A DNA stretch of 64,000 nucleotides from Daucus carota subsp. sativus (GCF_001625215.2 NC_030385.2:43053598-43117597), one strand, 5' to 3'. Positions 1 to 17,140 are shown, counted from the first letter of the stretch. A program made the numbers and translations. The notes: a model not told the origin generated them from the letters alone.

Positions 1-1525
1 GTTACGTCATTTAAATATTTTTATAAATTATAATTTTGTAATTTAGTTTTAAACTTTTATAAAAATTTAAAAATAAATTCGAAAAGTGTACTTTATTTTG
101 AGAATTAAAATGTACGCCGCATTTCCATCTACCAGTATATACAATTTGAGGAGAAGTTAGGAGTAGTACATGATTATGGTGCACGAACTTATATATTTCA
201 TTATTAAATTATTTTCATCTTAAGATGAAAAATGTTTGTTTATTTAATAATAAGAAATTGGTTTAATTAGAAATAAATCACCAGTTAAACTAAAATCACA
301 AGTTAATAGAATGTACTTTTTTGATCAACTTATTTTATTTTATGAATTTTTTAATAAAAATAATTTTAATACCAAAATAAATAATTTTTAAAATTTTATA
401 TTATTATTGTAATAACTCATACGCCATTTATAATATAAAATTAATCAAACATAAAATTCAAATCAATCATTTATCACATTGAGCCATTGTAACTCTGTAA
501 GTTACAAATCATAATTCCATTTCAAATTCTACAAAAATTTTTTTTTATGATTTTGGGCGCGCGGGCACTTGTATTAGAGTATTGATCATGTAATTATGTT
601 ATTTTTCTCTAACATAAAAATGATACTTAATTCATTGTACGTGAAACACACAATTCTTCCTCTTTTTGACATTTTTACAGATTTTAAAATGTTTGAAAAT
701 TTGTATCTTAGTGTTATTACTTCATAATAAAAGTTATGACTAACAAAATTTAAAATCTGAACTTTTACTTATGCAAAAATTATAATTGTATATCAATTAT
801 AGTTATTGATTTTTACATGGGTATTAAATTAATAAAGGATAAATGAAACGCCTGTTCAAAAATTCAAGAGAGATATGTGGTTCAAAAAAAAACCTGGTTC
901 AAAATGAAAGGAATAATGTAAATATAATTGTTGCTGGCTGTTTGAAACTGAAAATAACAAGCTCAACCTGCTTTCCGAAAAAAAACCTCAATTTAACTCA
1001 TGGTAAAGTTTATAATTTCTCAAAAGATGTCCTCTCCAACAATGTTTATGATAGTATCATAGCACAATTTGAAATTTGAGAAGTATAAAGACTCTGAGCG
1101 ACTCTTTAAATCACTAACAGTTTCTTGTTTTTTCTTCACTCCTGAAAGTTAAGAGTTATCACATAATTATTAACTTATTTTTTCATAATTATAGTGTAGT
1201 TCAATATGAATAAAATATAAAATATACAAAAGATTTAATATAAAAGAGATATATAGATTATTTTTAAAATTTACACACTTAACTTTATACTAAATTTGAT
1301 AAGAGACGTATTGTTTTTATTATATTTAGAGTCAGCTAAGGGCTTTTGGATATACTCTCAAAAAGCCCAAGGATAAAACGCAAGGTCTTCGTTTACTCTG
1401 TTCACAGTCCACAGAGGTCAATTATTAATTAATAACAACGTGTTATGAAATAAGATTCGACACATGGTCCTACCATATAAATGGTGGACAATTCACACAT
1501 TTGTGTAAAATGAGTGGGTATGATC
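1..1525. other. Intergenic, AT-rich, no gene recognised
   Basis: Very AT-rich sequence. The only open frame of note (843-1079, 78 codons) has no recognisable domain, no plausible splice partners and low-complexity composition, so I do not call it a gene. No RNA gene was seen. Confidence 0.6.
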
Positions 1526-2497
1526 TAGGGCTGCTCATGGGTTGTCCAACCCGTTCAAACCAACCCAACCCAACCTTGAACTAGGCCGACTAACCCGACC
1601 CATTCCAAACCGTGGGTTAATTGGGTTGATTTTTGGTTGAGCCGTTTATAATGGGTTGGGTTGAAATATGATTTTTAAAAACCCTAAACCAACCCAACCC
1701 GGTCAAAATATATCTTTAACACTCTCATACTCCCTCCGTTTCTTTATTCTTTTCTCGTTTGATATGTCGGGACTGTTCATAACATGAGACTAATTACTAA
1801 TTTACGTCTAATCTATAAGACTAAATATAGTCGTGAGTAATCTTGTTGGATTCGTATTCACGAGTACTTTAATACAATGAAGTTTTTATATTTAATACTA
1901 ATACAAAATTAATGATATTAAGGATCAAAAGTGTGTATTGGCAAACGTGCTAGAGAGAAACAGGAAAAGTAATAAGAGACGGAGGGAGTAGAATATTTTT
2001 GGTTGCTTACGGAACTATATTTACTTATTTGATGATAGAATGTGCAGTGAGTGTAGTGCAGTGTGCAGAAACAATTAGAAATAAAGCTTTATAGTTCAAA
2101 TCAAACGACTCACATTGCTAGTTCTTATGATTATATATCATGGCGGAAACATGATTTCTAATAGTTATTAGTGTATTAAGATTCAGCTGTCCACCTTAGT
2201 ATGAAGAGAATATCTGCACTCTAAAAGCACCTGATATTTTGTATTGGTGCAGTGTCCTATGTTATTGCTAATTGTATACAACAAAATGGTGCAAAACATA
2301 TTTTGGATTATGCTTATCTTGCAAATTTTTCAACCCGATCAACCCTACCCTAACCAACCCAACCCGTCATACAATTAGTAGGGTTGGGTTTCTAATTCTT
2401 TTTATGATTAATGGGTTAAATTTTTCTAACCCGTACTAAATGGGTTGGGTCGCTTGAATGGCCGAAACCGGCCCAACCCAGCCCATGTGCAGCCCTA
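1526..2497. mobile_element. Non-autonomous hAT-like DNA transposon with 8-bp target duplication
   Basis: The ends are imperfect terminal inverted repeats beginning TAGGGCTGC, and the sequence between them is rich in CCCAACC/GGGTTGG near both ends. It is flanked by an exact 8-bp direct repeat GTATGATC (1518-1525 and 2498-2505). An 8-bp duplication and this type of terminus fit the hAT superfamily. No transposase reading frame is present, so it would depend on an enzyme supplied elsewhere. A second, Stowaway-like MITE is nested inside (1730-1988). Confidence 0.82.
1730..1988. mobile_element. Stowaway-like MITE nested in the hAT-like element
   Basis: The ends are inverted repeats starting CTCCCTCCGT with TA on each side (1728-1729 and 1989-1990). 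This matches the TA duplication and CTCCCTCCGT terminus of plant Tc1/mariner-derived Stowaway MITEs. Length is 259 bp with no coding capacity. Lying wholly inside 1526-2497, it is younger than that element's insertion or travelled with it. Confidence 0.8.
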
Positions 2498-2505
2498 GTA
2501 TGATC

Positions 2506-3694
2506 CTCTCCGCCATTCACTCTCTTCCCGATTCTTTATTACTCACCACTTCAGGACAATATCCACCGAAACAACAGAATCAAGATTTCAAAAGAGTTTA
2601 AAACAAAAACAATTTTTCTTAAACATAAGCCGGTCCCTTTTGCCGGTTACTATGTTGTAATAAAACATTTTAGGACTTAATGCTCATCTCTTGATTTCTA
2701 GTATAAGAGTATTTTGGACGTGTTCCATTTTGTTGGTAATTTTCAAAATTTAACGCAATATGATTTAATAATTTCTTTCAAAAATCAAAACATCATATTA
2801 TTATAAACGAGATTCCGGATCATTTTCTTATAATTATTATATTTTAAGTATTACTCGTGATAATCTTTTCTCATCATTCGGAGGGTCGGAGATGTTCGAT
2901 GATAAAAGCCAAACGGTATTATAGTACTAGTCTACTAGATATTTATAGAGACCGGCAAGTACGATTCTTTCCCGACTTATCAAGACTGTTCTTACCTTTT
3001 CCAACTTATATTCAACACAAATTCAGACACAACAATGCTTTTACATATGTTGTCTTTGGAAGCTAATACTTGCACCACTTCTAGTTTCCATCGTTGGATG
3101 AGTTCAGGTCATAACACTTTCCCTACCATCCCTCTCACTCTCATTCTTTATTATAATTTTATTCTTTTTTTAGTATTAATTTACGTCTGGGTTCTTTGTT
3201 TTTACTTCGTTTCAACATCTATCTGTTCTTGAAACAGGTTTCTTCTGCTTTTTTTAGTTGTTATTATGGATAAAACAAACATGTAAGTGTGATTTTGCTG
3301 ATGGAAACTACAATTGTTTAGTACTTTAATGAGTACTTGAGAATTTTGAACTTGATTCTGTTAAGTACATGTTGATTTTAAATTATTTTTATGTTCTTTT
3401 TCTGGTGGTACTTTCTCTAGTTTAATTGTCACATGTTGAATCTAATATCTGTATATTTTAGTTGTGTATTGTACTGTGGTTTTAAAATTTTCTAATTTAG
3501 TTTACCACTTTTGAAGTAAGAGCATCAGGATTGATTTTGTTAATTTTGTTTTTATCTCTGTTAAACTCGGAGTTATGCTGATGCGGGTGTTAACAGTTTC
3601 ATTCATGTCTGCTCATGTAGACAGGTTTTTGATTTCTTAAAGCAATGCTAAACTGAACCGGAGAATCAATAGTTTGGTTGTCAATTTTTGAAAC
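2506..3694 (+). other. Upstream region and probable 5' leader of the GLR gene
   Basis: No coding region is supported. Pyrimidine-rich stretches at about 2500-2560 and 3070-3150, and an AG acceptor-like site near 3618-3620, suggest a leader that may contain an intron. The transcription start cannot be placed from sequence. Two small open frames (2857-3066 and 3035-3232) look like chance frames. Confidence 0.4.
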
Positions 3695-8325
<4,631 letters not shown>

Positions 8326-9310
8326 AAATTAAGAAGTAGATAGTGATGTTCCCCTCTCTTTCTTTAAATGCTCCTGCTTTTTGTGACTGCTTAACACATA
8401 CAGGCCTATAATTAATTTAGACAACTACATACCAAAGTTTGTGTAAATGTAGGTGAAATTACAATATCCACAGTTGTTGCACAAGGATGGTCAGTGGAAT
8501 TTACAAGACTGTTTCATATCCCCATATCTTTTAATCAAAGGGAGTTGGTCTCCCGCAGTCCATTGTTAATAACATACTATGAGTAGTGACATACGTGTCA
8601 GCTTGTCATAAATAATTGTTATGCATGTTTTAACAATCGACTTTAAAAAATTAAAATTTTACTTGAAGAGCAGTAAGCAGAGTCAGTCATGGATAAGGCG
8701 ACCAAGACATACATCTAGGAAACCATCAAAATTTATATGTAATTGCATTTGAGCGTACATATTGCGTATTTGGTAATATTCTTATATATATTGATATGAA
8801 TGTCATGATTAAGAGTATGCATGCGTAAAAAAAAAATCTTTACAATTTTAAATAAGGAACATCAATTTGAAAATTCGGCTAGGGTACCCGAATCTGTAGG
8901 ACCGGTCCTGCCATTAAGGGACGAAAAAAATTACTAAAGATACCAAAATGGTTCCCGAAATGATTGTTAGACGTTTATGTGTCGAATTTTGGTTGCTTCC
9001 ATCACATTCAACATTGCTTCCAAAAAAAACAGAAGCAAAGTTTCACAATATTGATAAGGTATAGGCAGGTGGAAGCATTTGGTAGTCACCAAAAAGCTGG
9101 AGGTCTTTCTTACCATAAGATATTGAATTTTGGCCCCACGATTACCGGTTAACTGTCCCCGTTATGCGGTTGTTAGCTTTCCCTTCTTTTCATTCATTGT
9201 TTCTAAAAACACTCTTTTGATATATCACATTTGCAGATTTCTTTAGTTCTCACTTTCTTCCTCATGTGCATGTAAATAAAATTTACTAGTGTGTTGATAT
9301 TAATCTTGAA
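8326..9310. other. Intergenic spacer between GLR and the GTPase gene
   Basis: It contains the 3' flank of the GLR gene and the upstream region of the GTPase gene. The open frame at 8964-9152 has no recognisable content. No repeat with clear ends was seen. Confidence 0.5.
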
Positions 9311-10947
9311 ATGAGTCGAATTAGCCGAAGAAAAATTCGTCTGAAAACAAAAAGAGCGATTTTGTTGCGGATGATTGCTCTGAAAAAATGTGTGACATCT
9401 AGCTGGAAACGGGTTGTTGGTTGTTTGATGCAATTTTCTGCTCATAAAAATAATGATATTAATAATCATCATCATCGTCAGCTTGAGAATTATTCGTCTC
9501 CGGCTTCTTCTCCTCCCCCTTCGCTGAATGGGGCTGAGTCGCCTAGTGCTGATGATGATGCTTCTGATCTGGTGTCGATTAAAGTGTGCATATTGGGTGA
9601 TCCCAAGATTGGCAAAACCAGCTTCTTGGTATGTTTGGATGATCGCATTGTCGTGTTTTTGTTTTCTTGAGGGTTAACTGATGTTGTTCATTTGTTTTTA
9701 AGACGAAATATGTAGGCAGAGAAAGAGAGGAAGGGAATGGAATGGATCAGATGGATAAAATAATGTACGTTAGTGGAGCTCGGATTGCATTTCACATCTG
9801 CGAGGTACAAGGTAATGTTGCATTTTCTTTTTCATGATCTGGTGCTATGTTGGTTTTGTTATTAGTTATAAAGGTATTGTTTCTGTTTGGCTGGGATGAA
9901 TAATTACAATATTATTGGTAGATTTCCAAATCGCGATAGGGGAGACTGGAGATTGATAAAAATGAAAGAAATCCAAATTCATATGATGAGGTTGATAAAG
10001 AGATGAGCAATGATCTTTTATCTGCCAAATTAGTACTTGTTATCTGTTAACAAACATTATTAGATTATTATACTGAAATTATTGGTCATTTCACCAGCAT
10101 TTAATGCCTGGTTTTTGTTAACAACTTTGCTTAATAGAATGAATGGAATTGTTGATGTACATTCAACCTGAGATTATTCAATGTGCTGTAGGGTTTGATA
10201 ACTCACAGAGTAACCTTCAACTTGCTTGCAAGGAATCTGTAGCAATGTTGTTCATGTTTGATCTTACAAGTCGGTGTACCTTAAATAGGTTTGTTCTACT
10301 TCTACACGCTAATAACAATTTACGATTACAGATCTCTTTTTCATATTTGTACAGTCTAAATACTCTTTTGTTAAGATTTTAATACGAATTCCTACAGGGA
10401 TGAAATTTCATAATCTTGATCTTCGACTTGGCTATTTTCATTTTTTTCAGTGTCATTAACTGGTATAAAGAAGCTCGAAAATGGAACCAGGTATAAGTTA
10501 AATGTATGAATATCCCATCTGTTTTTGCTCCTTCATTTCTGTACTTCTGAACCAGCCATTACAAAAAGTATATAGATTTATGTTAAATTTAAAGTGTATC
10601 TGCAGAGCGCAATGCCAGTACTAGTCGGAACCAAATTTGATGATTTTGTCCAGTTACCACTAGATCTGCAATGGACAATCGCTAATCAGGTAATGACTGC
10701 ACAATCTATTAGCCTATTTGGTTCATCATATGTGTATTTGGAATAATATTATGGTTTACTTGATGCTCTGTAAATCAAATAGGCAAGAGGCTATGCAAAG
10801 GCACTGAATGCAACGCTATTCTTCTCAAGTGCCAACTACAACATTAACGTGAACAAGATTTTCAAGTTCATTGCTGCCAAGCTCTTCAACTTACCCTGGT
10901 CCATAGAGCGTAATTTGACTATTGGAGAGCCGATCATCGATTTTTAG
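9311..10947 (+). CDS. SGP1: Septum-promoting GTP-binding protein 1-like small GTPase (Spg1/Tem1 family)
   Basis: This is a plant homologue of the Spg1/Tem1 Ras-like GTPases that act in the septation-initiation/mitotic-exit network; in plants it is thought to signal to MAP4K-type kinases. Six exons join in frame: 9311-9628, 9703-9811, 10192-10288, 10451-10490, 10606-10689 and 10783-10947, giving 270 residues. Residues 1-85 are a basic and serine/histidine-rich extension typical of the plant proteins. The GTPase domain then has the P-loop GDPKIGKT (96-103), the block SVAMLFMFDLTSRCTLN, and VGTKFDDF in the position of NKxD, a substitution normal in the Spg1 family. The C-terminus NLTIGEPIIDF is the conserved family ending, with no CAAX lipidation box. 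Exons 5 and 6 are duplicated at 22.9-23.2 kb. The start is the first ATG of the long first exon. I am confident of the family; the pathway role is by homology. Confidence 0.92.
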
Positions 10948-12680
10948 TCTACACCCTTCATTCCATAGTTCCATATGTACATCCCCGGAGTTTGTTTTAG
11001 GAAACACAGTGTCAACCAGTTTGTTCGGAGGCTCAACCTCCAAGTCCAAGCTTGAGTTGTTTTATCATTTTTCTTGGTTTTTAGAACTATAATGTAGCAC
11101 AAGGTATGCACTTGGCTTCATCTCTGCATAATAAAATGCCTACGTACGTTTGAATTCATATCCAAAGTTTAGAAAGCCCCCCAGAAAAAAAAGAGTTGGA
11201 CTTCTGGATTTCTTCTTTCTGGTGCAAGTTGAGAGAACACACCTGATTTTTGAAAAAAATAATTGTCGAAATGAAATAAACCAAGAATCGAGTAAAATAT
11301 TATATTGAAAATTACTATATTCAGATTCAAATCCAAAACAGGTGAAGAAACAAGTCTGAATTGAAAAAAAAACTTATAATGTAGTCTAACTCAATTTTGA
11401 TGGAGCTATGAACATTTTGCCTGGATTAATATTTTGAAATTTTTGGGAAGATTTTTGAATTAATTTTAAAACTAAGATTCTGAAAAGGGAGTAAAACATG
11501 AAGATTTATTTTAAAAGATTTATATATCTGGTATAGAAAGGGATAAAGGATTAAGATTTGTTAAGAAGTAAGTTTGGGAAAGGTAATCATAGATTTATAA
11601 AAAATTCTTTGAAGTAAATTTATTATGCTATTTAGAAAAAGGAAAGGATTAGTATATTCAAGTCGGGTTTTAATGGATCGGTAATAATCAATGCACAAAA
11701 TCTCATGGATTATGATGGAATTTCAAATAATATAAAATACACGAACAATCTCATAAAATTCATGCTATGAAGTTTAAAAAAAATCCAGCACCAAATATCA
11801 TGAGATTTTAATGGACTTTAATAATCTCAATTGAATACCATCAGATTTTTTTAAGTATAATTAAAATTTTAATTAAAAATCACTAGATTTTATTGGATAA
11901 TTTATTATTCTAATTGACTACCCCATGATTCTGATGCAATTTTTAAAATTTGAGTTGAATATACTAGGACTATGAATGAATTTCCTTTTTTAAAAAAAAA
12001 TCTCAATTGAATACCCCATATTTAATTCTAAAAGTAAGATTTATAGAAGGGAATAAAAGATTTAGGAAGCATTTTTCAAATAATTTTAAAGATAATGTTT
12101 AGGAGAAAAAATAAAAGATTGAGAGGATGTATTTAAAGGAAATAAAGTTGTTTTTTCTATTAAAACATTTTTCACCAATTTCTAATCTTAGATTAAGTGA
12201 TTTTGTTATTTTTTTACTTAATATATATTCAGTTTATTTCATTTGAGTCCGATCATAAATTTTGATGAGGTCCTATTATGGACCACTTTATACATAGACA
12301 ACTTCTCTCAAAAAAAGAAATGTTTTAAATCAATTTTAAATCGTATATTTAATTGAGATTTTAAATGTATGAAAATAGTGGGTGTATTTAATGAGGATTT
12401 TATATTATGCTACAAAATCTGGTGGTTAAAGATTAATTTTTTTTTTAAAATATATGATAATTAATTGGGATTGTTATAAATCCATCAAAATCTATTGGAG
12501 GGATTATACATTATATTTATACTTTTTGAATAATTTGTGCTTAGATCGTAAAGAATGTAAATCTACTCTTCACCATTTTATCAAAAATCTTTTAAAAATC
12601 AAAATCAAATACAATTTATTACAAAGATTAAAATCAATCTATTAAAAAAATTCTAGTCGAATACATCATTGATACTGCAC
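10948..12680. repeat. Convergent intergenic spacer made largely of decayed MITE-like sequence
   Basis: Only 3' flanks lie here, since the GTPase gene (+) and HD-ZIP gene (-) converge. Much of 11440-12672 consists of short related segments in both orientations that resemble GTATTCAATTGAGATTTT, the sort of terminus seen in PIF/Harbinger-type MITEs, but clean ends and target duplications cannot be set. The same spacer, diverged, is present at 23248-25240. Position 12519/12520 is the empty site matching the Helitron at 25638-31028. Confidence 0.5.
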
Positions 12681-15600
12681 CTAAGATGTTCCTGTGTTAG
12701 GGCCAACTACGCCCAAAGCCACCTTTATTTTTTGACATCTGTCTCTAACCATCTGTGCGAGGTGGAAAGCCCGTGCATCCATGTCCTCGGTCTGAGATTG
12801 ACTTATTACGAATTGATATGACAGTGAGAGAAGAGTTCCGCCGGAGCTTGAACCTTCTGTGCCCGATACAGGTCCAACCGGAAATATGGTGAAACCTGAA
12901 GGAACGAGAGCTATATAATCTGGATCTCCCCCATTTATCATCCAATTCATTGCCTGATTTTCGACAAGGCTAAACACGATATGTGATGCTACTGGATCAC
13001 TCCAACTTTCCTGCACTAGTAGCTTCTCCAGGTTCTGCAATTTTTCAATATTTAGTCGCAGTTTGATAATACTGTAACAAATAACAAAGATTTTTATATA
13101 CAAGTACTTACCGAAATTTTATATACGGTTACACCACTGCTACCTTCTTGGTCAAGAGGAGTGTGGTGTACCAGATCATATTCATTCCCCATTTTAAACA
13201 TGTCCCACTGTTGATCATCAAATATATGGATTCAGAATGAATGTCTTGTTATTAAGTAAATAATCTTCGACACTGAGATTTGAGACTCGACTAATGACAA
13301 ACAAAAAACTATGAAACAATCGTAGTACAAATATGCATACCTCCCATCGTTGTCTACTACTGCTGAAGAAATTGAAAACCATTTTAGGTGGAATTGGTAG
13401 AAAAAAAGAGCTGGAACCACTTAGCAGGGTGCCATGTGGTAGGCCAGGTTCGTCGATGACTCTTCTACTCATCAACTTCATGTTTGCACCAAAATTGCCC
13501 TGCAACTCAGTCCATTTACCAGCCTTTGGACCGGTAATCCCAACAAAGCAGTTGTTCACCATTCTCTCTGAGAGTTTCAGTATCGCGATTCTCCCTTCTC
13601 GATTTGACGACGTAACTGTGAAAAGACAATAATGTCATATCAAGAAAGCTATGAGACGTTATAAACATGCACATCAATTGCTTCAATACTAGCAAGTAAT
13701 ATATGCCTAAATAATTCAATTTTATGTTTACTCACCTAAATTGCTGAAGTCCGTTGATGGAACAATGGGGAAAATCGCAGCTGCAGAACGTCGACAATGT
13801 AAATGTAGAATTGACATCCATCTCTTGGCTCCAAATCCCAGACCCGAACGTAGTATGCCTTCACACATATTGCTCACATTATTACTTTCGGTACATACGT
13901 TCTCGATCCAAGTAACCTGTTAAATCACAACAATAATAGTAATCAGTTTAAGTAATATCTATACATAATATATCAAACTAAGCTGATAAGACTGTTATAA
14001 TACTTAATACAAAACCTTTTGAATTTGCCTACCTTTGAAGTTCCATCTGGCAATTCTTCTATCACGCAACCTGATGGCCTTTTTCGGCAGGTCGTGATTC
14101 CTGGAATGGGGAGTACATCGTCTACGGAAACATCAACCACTATCCACACCCCCGCACGATATTTTGTGCAATATCTTGCGAAATAGCATTCGCGTTTGGG
14201 GATCAATGGTAAGGGAATATGATATTCCGCCGTCATCTGAATTATAAATGCATAAATCATTGATAATTATTATATAGTTGCACATATGTGAGTTAAGAAT
14301 ATAGACTAAACAGATGTGTTATACCAGTTGAAGAGCTCCGTTAAAATCTTCTCCAACACTTAGAATGTCAAGTGTCAGAGCTCTGGCGACGATGGCCGAA
14401 AAGGTGGATGACCATTCATTCTAGTATCAAGAAAATCAAAGACTTAGATGATTATTATTGAATGATAATAATATATGTAAAATAAAAATAATAATATGTA
14501 ATACTCACAACATCCATGAGAACATTAAGCAGTTGTTTCGAGTGGATTGAGACCGTAGCTGTATGGCCCGAAGCTTCAAATATTAGCCTCCCAGTTGCGT
14601 TATCAGCACTGGCCGGACTCCGCCATGATTCCGCAACATTAGCCATAACTTTTAGCTCCTCCGCAGCTGAAAGTACAAGTTGTTCCACTCGTTGCCTTAA
14701 CGGAGCGGCTATATTGATTGAGTCCGCCGGATAATCACCAGCTACTGGTAATTTACGCTTTTTCGACTGTACACGAAAATTATTATAAAAAAAGTGAATA
14801 AATCGAGTGAGAACAATGTTTTAAATTGAAATTAATGTACAAAATTAATTTACCATATCTATATTTTGCACTTGCATGGGGTTGAGGTTACTTCCTTGGG
14901 AGAGTGGTCCTTTACCCCGACCAGCGTATTCCGATGTGTTTCTCTTTTGAGCTTCTTCACGCAGGTGCGCATTTTCAGCACGGAGCTTCGGAATCTGCGC
15001 ATTTTCAGCATGGAGCTTCTGAATCTCTAACCGTTGAGCCTCATAGTCAGGATATCCAGCGCGGAGCTTTTGGTTCTCTAACCGGAGAGCCTCCATTTCA
15101 GCGCGGACCTTCTTGCTCTCTATCTGACCAGCCTCCTTTTTTCCTCGTTCTCTTTGGCTCTACAGAATTTTGCATGATAGGTGATTTCAATGTGAGTAAA
15201 ATTGTTACAAATAACTTGTATACAAAGACTTTCAATTGAGGTGGAGGCATAATTAATGTAATAAAGAGGAAGCAAATACGTACCTTCTTTAGTTGACTGC
15301 GCTTGTTCTGAAACCAGACATTGACTTGTCCAGGGTTCAGCCCTATTCTCCTAGCAAGCTCCTTTCTTTGCTCCTCGTCAGGGTGCTGATTGTTGTTGAA
15401 GTAGCTACATTATAGACAAAAAAAAAAATTTAGAGTACAGTAGAATACAATGAAGGGTTTGTCTAGTGTGTTCCTGCACATTCTAAGCACTAAATTTTAT
15501 AGGTTTAGAACATTTTGATTGGTGTGGTTGTTGCATTTGCAGGGGGTCCACCATTATTAGAAAACAACAACCAATCAAAATGACTCAAACTTGTGAAATT

Positions 15601-16152
15601 TAGTGTTTAGCATGTGCCCATGGGAACCGTACAATGAAAACTAAGTTAAAGAGTGATGAGATGCTCTTACTCGTTCATCGCAACGACTTGCTGTTCAGTG
15701 TGCCTCTTGCTCCCTTTATAAGACTGAGAGGAGGAGCCCGGAGACGCAGCAGCCAAAGCATCAACAGCATCATGACCACCAAAATAACCAGCGGCAGACG
15801 CATCATAAGCAGTACCATAATTGGAAAAGGAACCACCGGCAGACGCAGCAGAAGCAGCTCCATAATTGGAAAAGGAACCACCGGCAGACACAGCAGAAGC
15901 ACCATAATTGGAAAAGGAACCACCGGCAGAAGCAGCTCCATAGCCAGCATAAACACCGCCAGCATACTCAGCATTATAGTCAACAAATGCACCACCAGGA
16001 GCAGCACAATAGCTCGGAAAACCAGCACCAAAAAAAGCAGCCGCTGCAGCGTCCTGATTAACAATTCCAGGCTGGTTCTGGCTGCTACCAACTCCGCTTG
16101 GGCCTGCTCCTTGTCGTCCTGTTTGCACGTTGTTGTTGTTGTTCATCTCCAT
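12681..16152 (-). CDS. HD-ZIP IV homeodomain-START transcription factor, copy A (divergent)
   Basis: This is a class IV homeodomain-leucine zipper protein, a family of nuclear DNA-binding regulators of epidermal and reproductive development. Ten coding exons (5' to 3', minus strand): 15671-16152, 15284-15404, 14854-15159, 14509-14766, 14325-14420, 14033-14236, 13736-13916, 13341-13615, 13112-13207 and 12681-13034, giving 790 residues in frame. An N-terminal Gly/Ser/Ala-rich region has three GGSFSNYG repeats. The homeodomain spans the first intron, with [20 protein letters not shown] and recognition helix [14 protein letters not shown] (WFQNKR instead of the class-typical WFQNRR). A Leu/Glu/Lys-rich coiled coil with repeated KLRAENA units follows, then START ([33 protein letters not shown]) and the SAD region to the C-terminus ([19 protein letters not shown]). 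A longer frame would begin at 16179, but an AG acceptor at 16161-16162 puts that ATG in an intron, so 16152 is preferred. It is more diverged than standard PDF2/HDG proteins, and no specific orthologue is assigned. Confidence 0.9.
15468..15628. mobile_element. Foldback MITE in HD-ZIP intron 1, copy A
   Basis: About 160 bp with imperfect inverted repeats of about 60 bp (GTGTTCCTGCACAT..CACTAAATTT against AAATTTAGTG..CATGTGCCC..GGAAC). The inner arms are TTTTGATTGG and CCAATCAAAA. It lies in the intron between the two homeodomain exons and is present at the same place in copy B, so it predates the copying. A relative is at 39550-39695. The target duplication is unclear. Confidence 0.6.
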
Positions 16153-16570
16153 TTTGATCTCTACATGCCATAATATCAAGTTGATACATTAGTTGCCGCG
16201 TTACTAATTTACTATACATGATATATTTCATTCACACAAGATACAGGGGAAAAGATGTTGTAAAAGCGCCGCAATGTTGAGTTCAAATAGATATGTAATC
16301 TTTACATACATCATAACATCTATATTAAAAAGGTAAAAATGGTACAATTTATTTTGTTGATATTGAAGATATATACTATCTTACATATACAATCAACCAT
16401 TGTTATAAGTATATTATTTACATCTTAATTTTTTGAAATAACTATCTGTATAAAATAGTTTCGAAAAAAATGAAATTATTTACCTTGAGAATTTAGAAAT
16501 AAATCTAGTTTACAAGATAAATTATTGTGTTTATAAAATTTTAACTATCAAATAAAATTGAAATAAACCG

Positions 16571-16781
16571 ATACACAATTATATGAGATTTTGACAGTAA
16601 AAATGATAATCATTTATAACAACACAAAAATTTTGAAAGTAAAAATTTAATCATCTATGATTAACAACACACAATGATACACAATTATATGAGATCTTGA
16701 CAGTAAAAATGATAATCATTTATAACAACACAAAAATTTTGAAAGTAAAAATGATAATCATCTATAATTAACAACACACAA
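16571..16781. repeat. Two-copy 106-bp tandem repeat in the probable leader intron of HD-ZIP copy A
   Basis: ATACACAATTATATGAGAT starts at 16571 and again, with one change, at 16677, each followed by matching sequence to the end of the unit. The same two units are in copy B at about 35079-35289. The repeat falls between the inferred leader exon (17447 to about 17505) and the coding start, so it is probably intronic. Confidence 0.8.
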
Positions 16782-16828
16782 TGAGACAACGTGTCTAAGT
16801 ATGAAACACATAAGGTGATGTCATAAAC

Positions 16829-17140
16829 CATGGATCACAAAACCCTACGCCCACAAACACATATAAAAAGCTCGTTATATGTCTTAAATTATGGATCACA
16901 AAACCCTATGCCTACAAACACATACAAAGGCGCGCCAAATTTATCAATCAAAAAATAATATAATTTCCTTATATTTCACAAAGCCCTACAATCACATATA
17001 CAAAGTACAAAGCCCTACAATCACATATACAAAAGCACGCCAAATTCATCGAAACCAATATGGATTTGTATATGAATCACAAAATTCATCGAAACCAGTA
17101 TGGATTTGTATATGAATCACAAAATCCTTCAAAATTCCGC
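16829..17140. repeat. Cluster of short direct repeats with AACCCTA-like motifs
   Basis: ATGGATCACAAAACCCTA is repeated near 16830 and 16890. AAGCCCTACAATCACATATA is repeated near 16980 and 17010. A 40-bp unit with TATGGATTTGTATATGAATC is repeated near 17050 and 17090. All are also in copy B. The AACCCTA-like cores resemble telo-box motifs, but no function can be inferred from sequence alone. Confidence 0.6.

Noticed and set aside
843-1079. 78-codon open frame
   Set aside because: No domain, AT-rich codon usage, no splice or promoter context.
14904-15239. Plus-strand 111-codon frame with QHGASE repeats
   Set aside because: Antisense of the coiled-coil repeats of the HD-ZIP gene.
15634-16173. 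Plus-strand 179-codon frame opposite HD-ZIP exon 1 (and its copy at 34142-34681)
   Set aside because: Shadow of the Gly/Ser/Ala-rich repeat region on the coding strand; no independent support.
15667-16179. Longer HD-ZIP start at 16179 (nine extra residues)
   Set aside because: A splice acceptor (GCATGTAG) lies between that ATG and the one at 16152, and the next residues MEMNNN look like the natural start.
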